From positions 43,054-107,053 of the forward strand of contig JAHBMJ010000819.1 of the NCBI GenBank assembly GCA_018398765.1: a stretch of 64,000 nucleotides of DNA, given 5' to 3'. Below the pieces are notes generated by a model. It searched no databases. It was not told the origin of the DNA and was given only the letters and a program-made list of their open reading frames with translations. The translations under genes and the position numbers were made by a program. The DNA is from Chromera velia. Lineage: Eukaryota > Sar > Chromeraceae. Positions 10,641 through 21,200 of the stretch are shown in pieces (positions within the stretch are counted from its first letter, which is position 1; each line of letters starts with the position of its first letter).

Positions 10641-10922
10641 ATGCCCCCCGGCAATTAAATCAGCTTTTGATTTTTTGTACAAAAAGTCTCGGACCCCACT
10701 TTTTCTATATATTTTTCTTTCTAAATTTATTTACAAATTTTTGTCCCTCCCAATTTTGAGTCTTTTTTTTTTACAGATTCAACTTTTCATAAAATGACTG
10801 TTTTTCTCTAGAGTACATCATTAAAGCTTAGTTTTAAACTTTCTGATCGAGGTATCACCGTATCATAATTAAGAAAAAAAATTAAGTTTTATAATAAATG
10901 CGAATCAACTAATAGAAAACAC

Positions 10923-10923
<1 letters not shown>

Positions 10924-10959
<36 letters not shown>

Positions 10960-10960
10960 T
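10924..10960 (+). repeat. (GATT)n microsatellite
   Basis: About nine uninterrupted GATT units. A second run of the same motif occurs at 11533-11557, inside the retrotransposon fragment that follows. Confidence 0.9.
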
Positions 10961-11062
10961 TAGTTTTTATAATTTTTTAATTAAAGTCAAATTTTTTCCC
11001 CTTCTGGCTGTTATGATCAAAACCTACATCAAAACCTTCTAAACCCTCAACCTCAACCTCCT

Positions 11063-11682
11063 ATGAGCTCTTCATGTCTTCCCACGACCTTGCCTTTTCT
11101 GTTAGGAGCGGCTGGTCATCACTCCTTCTATCTGAGTGCTACCGCTGCCGCTGCCGCTACCCCTCCCTCAACGTTCACTCTTTGCACCTCTCCTCTGGTG
11201 CCCCGCAGGCACCCGCTGGCTGCTCTGTGGTGCGCTGCCTGCATTCTTGCCTTCGTGTATGCGCACACCTGCCCGTATGTCCTATCCCACTTCAGACTCA
11301 CAAGATGCGCTACCTTCTTTAGGAACATCTCAGGGTCCTTTTCAAGGGCCTCATCTGCACTGCGGATGAAGGGCGTGAAATCGTAGCCCTTGTCCCTGCA
11401 CGGCTCGGCATACTGCTTCTTTTTCCCCGTGGCTGACCGGGTGAGAACTTTCTGCCAGTCACCCTGTGTATAGGAGGCGGCCTGGGTGTTAACCACCCTT
11501 GTGTCTAGGATTGCCTGCCTCTGCCTTGCCCATTGATTGATTGATTGATTGATTGATGCCAAACCCCAGGTGGAGTTAGAACTCCCGGGCGGCGCATACA
11601 TAGCTATTATATACATGGGTCTGTTCAATTGTGCTGGCTGCAAGCTAAGTGTACAGCAGTTATTTGAACTTAATCTAATCAA
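11063..11682 (-). pseudogene. Third retrotransposon 3' fragment, same family as 8640-9603
   Basis: The minus-strand open frame 11128-11682 contains RQAILDTRVVNTQAASYTQG, then DFTPFIRSADEALEKDPEMF, LKKVAHLVSLKW and GCLRGTRGEV. Each block has a counterpart in the fragment at 8640-9150. This part lies C-terminal to the zinc motif of the reverse transcriptase, so no catalytic residues are expected. A GATT microsatellite has expanded within the frame (SINQSINQ). It is probably a decayed 3' end. Confidence 0.65.
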
Positions 11683-11834
11683 TCACTTACTACAATATGT
11701 CGAAAAATCATAAAGAGGAGAGAGGGTTGAAATCATAAAGAGGAGAGACCGAATCAATACCAATATGAATCAAGATGTGATCATCTTCAAGTTGCTGCAG
11801 GTACTAAACCCTTTCTCCTTGCATGAATCCACGT

Positions 11835-14353
11835 TTATAAAATGAGTTCAAATTGGGGGCACTGCTTCAAATTGTGCTGTAAAGCATGCATTCCAACTCT
11901 CGAGATACTTTCGGCAGCTCCGTCTCGCAGGTCAAGCGTCAACCTCTTGCGACGAAATTCTACAGACGATGCGAGCTTCTGAATAAAAATCTTCTGACTG
12001 TCATTCAGACCGAGTCTGCACCCAGAAAAGCTGACTCTCCCCAGAGAAGCCAAATTTGGCAACCTCCTCAGTGCCACCTCCAGTGCCTTCACAGTTTCCA
12101 TGGTCACTTTTGTTTGAGTGAAATCAAGGGATCTGAGGCTTTTCACCTCTTTCAACGTCTCGATCACCATCACAGCCCCCTTGTCAGTCACCCCCGTCCG
12201 AGAGAGATCAATCTGTTCCGTCCCCTCCCACTGGGCTACCTCACTCGAGCCTCCCTCCTGCCCTGGTTGCATGGTGAGGAGGTACTTGAACAAGCCGCAC
12301 AGACTTGCGGCATCGTCATCCGAGAAGAGCGCGCGACTCGAGAACGACACACGCTGCACGCTGCATGCAGTGCGGTGCACAAACTGTTCATACAGAGTCT
12401 TGACGGTTTCCGTGTCGGCTCCGTTGGTGAAGGTTTTGGTGTCAACCAGACTGTTGAAGTCTGCAGGCGCGCGGGGGGGCAGCACTGCCTCATGACCCCT
12501 TCCCGGGCCTTTATCCCCTTGTGCTTTCTTGCCACCCCGACACTCTGAGTCTTTTTGCAGAGTCGTCGGCAGCTGATGCAGTAGGCGGCTTGGCTTGAAG
12601 CCCGTGACGGAGGTCTCGAACGTCGGCCACCCTCTTTTATCATACGGGAGGGCATTGGGAGAATTGGGGGGGACCCCTGTAGATCGGTACACGCGTGTGT
12701 GGCTGCTGCTGTAGAGGAGGTCGAGGTTCTTCAGGGCTTTGCGAAAGAGGGCCTCTTGTTGTTCATCTCTTGGTAGCTGGAAGAGAGACATGAAATCCCA
12801 GAAGACAAACACCCTCTCCCCCCTCTGTCCCTTTGCCCACCACTGCCTGTCTATCCCCTTCACCAACAGCTGAAGGTGGAAACTGTTCGGATCCGGGTGG
12901 GCCCGGGAGAGCCAGCCATAGGAGATACACACGAGCGAGAACCTCCCCAATAGGGGAATTTCGGTATTCTCGGCAGCAGCAAATTTGGCGGCACCCTCCA
13001 AGGCAGCCTGTATTTTGTGTTCCTCCATCCCTAGGTCTCTGAGCTCTGCCGGCACGTCCTGCCTTCTTGGGACAGGGCGCTGCTTTTGTGCAAGAAGGCG
13101 CAGGACGGAGAGGGGCCAGAGCATGACCGCCCCCTCCCTGATCAGCTCTGCGATGGGGGTCCACGAGGCGGTTTGGGATTCCATCCAGTCTACAACAGGG
13201 TGAGCGAGAAGATCAGGTGCGTTTCCTTCCAGAAGACTCTGGAGCTTCGGGCGTTTTTGCTTCTCTGCTAGGGCTGCTGCTGTGCCGAAGACAGGTGACT
13301 CAATCGTTGGATCTGCGCCGTTTCGCAAAAGCAGCGCGACAACGCCTTTGTGGTGGTTTGAGGTGGCCTTCATGAGGGCTGTGCTGCCATCCTTCGCCTG
13401 TAAATTTACCTCTGCGTTGTTTCGCAGAAGCATTCCCACCACGTCTGCCTGGCCGTACCCCGCAGCATACATCAAGGCGGTAGAACCGTCCTCGGTCTGT
13501 ACATTCACTTCTGCCTTTGCCTTCAAAAGCAATGCCACCACCTCGGGATGGCCATTCTGGGCTGCCTGTATGAGAGCAGTAGAGTTGGTATTGTTTTTTT
13601 CGTTCACTTCTGCCTTCCCTTCTATCAAGGCGTCTACCACCTCCACATGCCCACCGGATGCAGCGTAAAACAGAGGAGTTTCTCCTCCAGACGTTTTCGC
13701 ATTCACCAACGCTTTCTCTCGCAGCAATACTCCCACCACCTCAGGATGACCGTTCCTTGCAGCGAACATCAATGCCGTAGCTCCGTTGCTCTTGATTTGT
13801 TCATTCACCCGGGCTCTCTCTTTAACGAGCATCGACACCACCTCAGGGTGCCCAAATTCCGCTGCTCACATCAGCGGAGTGTGGCCACTTCCGGTTGGCT
13901 CATGCACCTTTGCCCTATTCGCTATCAACAAAGCCACCATCTCGGCGTGCCCTTGCCCCACTGCATAGGTCAACGCGCTCCTGCCCTCCTTGTCTTTGAC
14001 GTTCACACTTGCGCGTGCGTCAAGCAGAAGCTTGGAAACCTCCACATCTCCCCTGCATGAACTGATCATAAGGGGTGTGAAACCGTCTCGGGTACTTAGA
14101 TCGGTAGTCGCTCTCAGAGAGCCGACCAGAGTCTGTACCGCCTCCCGGTGACCTTCCCGAGCGACCTTGAACAACCCGGTCTCGCCCTTGTCTGCACACA
14201 CACTTTGGGTGAATGGAATCAACTTGAGTGAGATGGAGAAGCGAAAAAGAACGAGACTTGAATGAGCACTGTACTCTCTCGTTTCCCTGTGGTCACTGAC
14301 AGGCGGCCCGGAAAAGCAGGAAGGCTAGAAAGAACGGGGCGCCCGAAGAACGA

Positions 14354-14388
<35 letters not shown>

Positions 14389-14610
14389 AAATCTGCAGAA
14401 CGACAGAGGACACAAAGAAATCTCAAGACAACATCTGTTCAGCGCATCCTGAAGGTTTCAGGAGGGAACACGAATGCTAAGGGCGGGGCCAAATGAAAGC
14501 AACCATACAGAGAGCGCTGACCATCGATAAGGTTGACAATGTCCGGGCGGCGCTCAACTATCTTCTTCAGGTCATCTGAGGACCCTCGGGTGGCCGCCTC
14601 AAACCACTCC
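11835..14610 (-). CDS. Ankyrin-repeat protein with a central HPDP/RGWPTFE domain and C-terminal LRRs; one in-frame stop
   Basis: Exon 1 (14610-14522), entered from CTGCAG, encodes EWFEAATRGSSDDLKKIVER. A phase-1 intron (14521-14192) joins it to DKGETGLFKVAREGHREAVQ, and the frame then runs to a stop at 11835. About eight ankyrin repeats follow (DGSTALMYAAGYGQADVVGM and similar). Next is a globular region, about 12600-12945, with CISYGWLSRAHPDP, VFVFWDFMSLFQ and KRGWPTFETS. This pattern of a W..HPDP, D..SLxQ, then RGWxxFE occurs in large protist protein families and loosely recalls HET/TIR-like folds; I cannot name it. The last 150 residues hold leucine-rich repeats (EQIDLSRTGVTDKGAVMVIE). The frame is broken once by TGA at 13866-13868, within an otherwise perfect ankyrin repeat (GHTPLM-stop-AAEFGHPEVV). 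The 5' end is unresolved, since an acceptor precedes exon 1. An ankyrin-effector-LRR layout suggests ligand sensing or scaffolding, as an inference only. Confidence 0.75.
14356..14387 (+). repeat. (GGCA)n microsatellite
   Basis: Eight GGCA units in the first intron of the ankyrin gene. It forms AGGCAGGC runs with no coding role. Confidence 0.9.
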
Positions 14611-16101
14611 CTGCAGGACGGCCGGGGCAGAGTCGATCAGGCAGGCGAAATCAATCGTTTCGAATACAAATGCACAGCATGCTGACATGGAGAGCACTTC
14701 GAAAGGTGCCCTCAAGAGAGCCCACGGAAAGAGCGATGTGGTCTGTTCAGTTCACTCGTGAAAGACACACAGTCCCATTTGTCAAAAGCTGTTGGGCATG
14801 TGAGCTTCTGAATTTGCACACGCGGGCGCGCGCGCACACACACACAATCACTCACACTCACACATTCACAGGCACGGGGACATGTGGTTCTTTTTCGCAC
14901 TCGCGCACATGCCGCTATCAGCCCAACAAATCCTCGAACCACATCTCATCTTCTTACCTTTTCAAGTCTTTAGGTACATCCCAGACAGCCTGAGCCTTTC
15001 CCTTGGACGCTACCCACCCCATCCTTTCTATAGCTTGGTTGCAAGTAAGCCCGAAACCCCTTTCCCAGCTTTCTCTCTCTCTCTCTCTCTCTCTTCACAA
15101 AAAGGATCGAAGTTCGCGTGTGACGGGATCTTGGTCGAGCCGGGGGTCAGCTTTATGCTCCAATTGTCTGTCAAACGAACCTCCCAGTGCCGAGATGGGG
15201 AGATCTTGAAGACGCAATGTTCTCTTGCAAACGTATACAGATGCACTCATCGAAGACCGCGGCGTTCCATGCCTGGTGCGCAAATGACAACACATGCATG
15301 TGTACCGATCTTTTGAATGGCCAGCATGCAGTGAGCTTTAATCTTCCGCATCAATGTCCCTGTTGCTTTCCTCAGGTTTCCTGTTGCATAGTGACCTGAA
15401 CGTTATACACCCACAGGGTTGTTGCGCAACTCTTTCGGTGTTGCGTGTCTGTTGGGTCTGTTGCTCTTCTGTTGCTTGACTGTTGTTTCCCTGTTGTTTG
15501 CGTTGTTCTTGTGTTGCGCAACACCTGTTGTTGTGTACGTTGCTGCATTTTGCAACACAACACATGCTGCATGCACAAGCAACATGCACCTGCATGGTGG
15601 GCGGGCCTCCGTTGGCCCCGCAAAGACAGAAAAACGCGGCACTTACAAGTTTGGCCGCTGCTGTAGTTTTCTCTTTTCAGGGCCGCTGCCTCGCGGTTTC
15701 AGCAGGCTTGGACACCGATGCACACCGATACACGATGTCCGCAGACTCCGCACGCCTCTGTACGTACCTCAATATATGTATATAGTGGTATGTTTTAGCT
15801 TTCTGTAGAGCCCCGCTGCATGTCTGTTTATGTTCAGTACGTATATACAAGTGGAAGCTTTCAAGCCCTCCGGATCGATTGCTTCAAAAGCTGCTTGAAA
15901 GAACTTCCCAGTTGCCAAATCAAAGCGCAGGTTCATGCAAACAGGAGAACTTCCGTCAGTACATGCATGTATACACAGATGACCCAACCGCATTGCAGTT
16001 GCACATGCCCGAATCGACTCACGTGATTTGATTCCCTCCTTGCTTTACCATCGTCCTAGCACATTCCCTCACATTCTCAACCCGCTTCTGACTCCCTGAC
16101 C
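14611..16101. other. Divergent spacer between the ankyrin and CNB genes, with weak exon candidates
   Basis: This region separates the minus-strand ankyrin gene from the plus-strand CNB gene and should hold both promoters. At 15101-15316 a plus-strand frame after a CT-rich tract and AAAAG acceptor reads GSKFACDGILVEPGVSFMLQ and looks structured, but it cannot be joined to anything. At 15681-15759, TTTTCAG and CT|GTACGT bracket GRCLAVSAGLDTDAHRYTMS, a possible upstream exon. A CTGTTG/TGTTGC-rich low-complexity patch spans about 15355-15590. Confidence 0.35.
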
Positions 16102-18228
16102 ATGTCTGCTGAGGTCCCAGAGCCCAGACCCCAGTCCCCTCCCACGGGGGCGGTGAAGAGCACAACAAGGAGGGAATCCATCTTGACACCCGAGCAGCAA
16201 CGCCTTCGGGATGAAAGGAGGGCCTCTCTCTTCGAGGCAGTGCAGGAGCGCATTGAAAACATTCGGAGGGCGTCACAGGCTTCAGTCACAGGCGCCGCCC
16301 CTGGTTCCCCCTCCCCCACTGGAAAGGAGGGGGAAGGGCGACGGGATTCGATGCCCGGGAAAATGATGGACGAGGAGTCAGATGATGAGGCAGAGGACAC
16401 CAAAGAGCCCCACTTAGACCAGAAATTTGCCTTCATTGGACGGTCTACCACAGGCAAGATCACTCCTCTTGGTCGTACTCTGCAGGCTCGAGGTCTGTTG
16501 CAGCAGAACGTGAAGACCATCATGGAGGAAGAGGGGGTGAAGAAGAAGGAGGAGGCCAAGGAGCTCGCCGAAGCGTTGGAGAAAATATCTCCCGACCGTC
16601 TGCGCCATGTGATTAATATTTTGAAGAATAAGGCCCCCCAGTACAGATCCAGAGAGGACATTGATCTCCTCTCCGCAGTATTGAAAAGCAATAAATTCTT
16701 CAGGGCTCTTGATGCAAAGACAAGAAACATGGTGTGCAAAGACATTGACTACTACCCAGTGCCTGCAGGTCAGAGAGGTCTTTCTTTTCCTCGTGCCAAC
16801 TATTTCGCATGCCTCTTGCACTTTTTGATCTAAAGGAGGTTTGCAAACTCCCTCTGAGAATCGAAACGCAATTGCATGATGTTTTTGTCAAGCGACTGAC
16901 CTTTATTTGGGTTTTTCCTCATCCTCCAACTTTCTTCACTTCTTCACAGTTTCTTTCTGTCTTCCGTTTGTCATCAGGGTATCTGCTCACACTCTATACC
17001 ATCCAATAGAGCACGCACCGGCCAGCACTGTCTTCCTTATCAGAAACCTGAGGCCAAAAAGTATGTCACAATGGACCATCTCTCCCTCTGACCATCGTTC
17101 ATGCATGCTGCAGACCACACGTTGTTTCACCAGGGGGACGACGGAGACGCCTTCTACCTCATTCTCTCAGGAGAGGTCGGAATCTACACAGAGAAGGCAA
17201 AGAAGAAAAAAAGGGGGGGCAGGGCCTCCATCACAGCGGGAAGTCCAACCGCACCCCCGCCCTCACCAGAGAAGCCAAAGCAGAGCGTCAGCAGACCTGC
17301 ACCTCCAGTATCCCAAGCATCTAAAACGGTTATTACACAAGTCCGTCTCTCTCAAGCTATGATGCGTGCGTATGGTGTTTTTTTGTGTCTATTGACGCGA
17401 GTTTGTGCGGGACTTTTGCGAAGACATACACGTCGAAAGTGAAGCAAAAGTGTGGCTTTTCTTTGCAAGTCGTCTTCTGTCTGTGCCTTTACCGCGCTTC
17501 GTTTGCTTTTCCTATCGACGTATCTTTTCCGGATGTCTTTTTAGTTTTCTTTGTCTGAGATGACTCCTGAAGACACCCCCCCCGAGTTTTCTGTCTTACC
17601 AATGAATCTATTAACATTCGTTGAACGTGCTCTTGCAGAATTCGGAAGAAGACGAAGTCTCTGGAGGAGAAGAGAACGAGAAGGAAAAACAAAAAGAAGC
17701 AGAGAAAGAGAAGGAAAAAGAGAAGGAGAAGGAGGGGGAAGAGAGCCCTTCCCAAGCCCCCCAAGAAGAAGGAGAACAAGCCCAAGAACAACAACCGCAA
17801 ACAGACACGCCAGTTACAAAGTCGCCTGAGCAGGCACCCCCCGTTTCACAAGCGTCTCAATCAAAACTCGAGGCCCCTCCTGCGTCCCCCCCCCCTCAGA
17901 GAAAGACCCTCGCCCCCCCCGCTGCTGCCAAGCCTGCCGCTCCCGTTCTTCAGAGACTCCCCCTCCAGGAGATGAACCACGTTGCCACGCTGGGAGAAGG
18001 GGATTCTTTTGGAGAGTGGGCGCTTGTGAGGAACGAGAAGCGCATGGCGACTGTGCACACGCTGACGCCCTGCCAGCTGCTCGTCATCGAGAAGGCCTTC
18101 TACCAGGAAGTGCTGCAGGCCGCTCGCGTGCTGCAGGTGAGGGTCCATTTTGGGATGAAAGCATGTCTGGAAGCTAGGGAGACCACCTCGCAGCGCGCGC
18201 ACACGCACACACACACACACACAGAGGG

Positions 18229-18260
<32 letters not shown>

Positions 18261-21200
18261 CGACTAGCTGTTTTTTTGTTTTTGGACAACACGTCAATCG
18301 GACGCATCGCGGAGTGCGTGATGCTCGACGGTTCCTTTCAAGACTGATGGATGTGCGTAAGTTCCTGTTTCACACACTTGCAGGTGAAGCTGGCGGCTTT
18401 TGTCCAAATTTTGAAGACGAAGCCCGTCTCTGACAGGACGTCGGAGGATCTGGCCATCCTCGCAGAGTTCCTCAGGTACGCTGAATGAAAGGACACCCAC
18501 TTCTCTTCTCTGCCTGCAAGTCGGGTCTTCTTCCTTCCTTCCTGTGCATGGCTCGCCTCCTTTTCTTTCTCCCATCCTATACGTCCCATCCATCTGGAGT
18601 GGCGAGTTTCATTCACTCCCTGTCCACGTCTTTGTTTGTCGAAATTCCCGACTCCCTTCCGCCTTTTCCCGCCCACCTCTTCGGATAATCTTTCGTGCCG
18701 CTGTGCTCGTGTTCTCTCGTATTTTCGTGCTTCTTTTCATCCCTAGACGCATTCATTCCCGCGACTCCGGGCCCGCAGGTCTGTGCCGATGTTCGCCGTT
18801 TGTGAATTCTTTCATGCAGAATTCATATGAAAGTAAACGCATGGCTCGCAGGTCTGTGCCGATGTTCGCCAACATCCCCGAAGAGGCCCTCAGAGTGGTG
18901 GCCACGATGGTGGACATCCGCTCCTACGCGGCGTTCTCGGAAATCGTCAAGGAAGGCGACATGCCGGACCTGGTCTTTGGAGTCGTCAACGTCAGTCAGA
19001 GCTTGCTTCCTTTGCTTCTACACTAGCTGAAAGATGAAAATCAACTCTCGTCAATGAAGCATGCAAAGCTACCGCGGTATGCGCTTCGTTTGTGTACCCC
19101 GGTGTATGTCTGTGTGCGTGTTTCTACGTGTGAACGTGTGCTGGTGTTGTGGTGTGCAGGGTTCGTGCGGTGTCTACCAGGAGATCAAATACGTGTATGT
19201 GTTGTATGTGTATGTGTATGTGTCCTTGTGCAGGGTTCGTGCGGAGATCCAATACGTGTATGTGTATGTGTCCTTGTGCAGGGTTCGTGCGGTGTCTACC
19301 AGGAGATCAAATACGTGTATGTGTATGTGTATGTGTATGTGTCCTTGTGCAGGGTTCGTGCGGTGTCTACCAGGAGATCAAATACGTGATCAATGCTGAG
19401 GTCAGGAGGAAGCGTGCTGTATGTGCTCTGATCAGAAAGAGTGTGTAAGAATGAATATCTCAACAAGCGAGAGAGAACAATCATCAGTGAGAAAGCGGCA
19501 GCCCAACTGTCAACAAGTCAGAGATCTCATCTGCACAGGATCCAAAGCGCGGGAGCTTTCGCATATCTGAAAACGACTGGGAGAGCGCACAACCATTCAC
19601 TCAGTGACAAACAGGCAAACACACGTGTGGAGAAACGGAGTGCCACCCAGACAGAAACGCATGCAATGGGGTCTGAGAGAACTCTGTCCGACTGTCTATG
19701 TAGTTGTTGTCAAGAGAAAGTCTGAATGCAGGCGGCTGTGCAGCCAGTAAAGGAATGTGTATCTGTATCGCACGAAGCCCCAACATCGACAGAGGGGCTA
19801 CATGTCCCCGGCTTAGCCACACGGAATGCAAAAATGAAGAGAGAGAGGATCCAACATGCATTTCTTTTGCTAAGGTGCTGTGTCATTTTTCTTTGCAGGA
19901 GGACGGAGGAGACGATTCAAACGGGCAGCAGCAGGGGAAGGGCCAGAATGGAGCACAGCAGGGGAATGAGAGGGACAGGCAGGGGAGCATAATCAAGAGG
20001 GGAGGCGACCTGGGAGTGGATGACGAGGGAGACGAGGTCAGTCAGTCAGTCAGTCAGTCAGTCAGTCGGTCGGTCGGTCAGTCAGTCAGTCACTCAGTCA
20101 GTCAGTCAGTCAGTCGGTCAATCGGTCAGTCAGTCAGTCAGTCAGTCAGTCGGTCGGTCGGTCAGTCAGTCAGTCAGTCAGTCAGTCAGTCGGTCAGTCA
20201 GTCAGTCAGTCAGTCAGTCAGTCAGTCAGTCACTCAGTCACTCAGTCACTCAGTCACTCAGTCACTCAGTCACTCAGTCACTCAGTCAGTCAGTCACTTA
20301 GTCACTCAATCACTCAATCACTCAGTCACTCAGTCACTCAGTCGGTCAGTCGGTCAGTCGGTCAGTCGGTCGGTCGGTCAGTCAGTCAGTCAGTCAGTCA
20401 GTCAGTCAGTCAGTCACTCAGTCACTCAGTCACTCAGTCACTCAGTCACTTAGTCACTCAATCACTCAATCACTCAGTCACTCAGTATGTCCGAAACATT
20501 TGTGTGTTGTCTGTGACAGAAAAGGCACTGAACCTTGAGAAAACTGTGGTGAGTGCAGAGAAGAGCACGGCTGTGATCCTTAATTGTCAGTGTGGATGGT
20601 GGTCTGACTTTCCTGTGTGAGTGAAACAAATGCCGTGCAAGCCAGAGAGAGGGCTTTGCCTCTTGCATGAGCTTTCCTTTCCCGGTTTTTCGTTTTCTTG
20701 GGATTCGACTGCATGCAGATCATTGCCGTTTTGGAGCATGTGTGTGAATTGGAGGAGGGCGACGTGTTCGGCGAGTGGGGCCTGGCTCTGGACACTCCGA
20801 GAATGGCCTCTGTGGTGTCTCTGCAATTCACCTCCGTCTTCGTACTGGACAAGATCACGTACAGACGGTCGGTCAGCAGAGATAAATTTATTCGATGATC
20901 GAAGGCATTCGCCTCCGTCCATGAAAATAAGGGCGAATGAATCACTTTACGAGCTTTCTTGCTTCGCCCCGAGAGAAAGTGACACCTTCAGAGTTTCCGC
21001 GTTTCATGAGTAGCCTTTTTGACGCACGCACACTTTTTGGACTGTCCACTCGCACCTGCGTGACTTAATTGCGGCTGCTTTTCAGCAGATGAGCTCGATA
21101 GAAGGCCTCTGTGACGATTCATTCAATGGAGCTGGATAGCAATTTGGGGTTTTTGTTTCCACCCCCTTGTTTTCTTCATTCATCTGCAGATTCGTGCGGC

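Larger units (their letters stand above)
18852..20867 (+). other. CNB module 2
   Basis: SVPMFANIPEEALRVVATMV leads into the beta-roll (VKEGDMPDLVFGVVNGSCGV). After an acidic Gln/Gly loop of about 60 residues, the cassette reads GDVFGEWGLALDTPRMASV. Glu and Arg are both present. The exon coding GSCGVYQEIKYV has three decayed upstream copies in the intron. Confidence 0.8.

Noticed and set aside
13866-13868. Selenocysteine or reassigned TGA
   Set aside because: Other genes in the window end at TGA normally, ankyrin repeats do not need selenocysteine at this position, and I see no basis to claim a selenocysteine insertion element.
19704-20453. Long open frame encoding Ser-Val-Ser-Gln repeats
   Set aside because: It is the (GTCA)n intron read in frame. 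Flanking exons 7 and 8 of the CNB gene join in phase without it.
20037-20490. CRISPR-like array
   Set aside because: The units are 4-bp tetranucleotides without spacers, in a eukaryotic intron.
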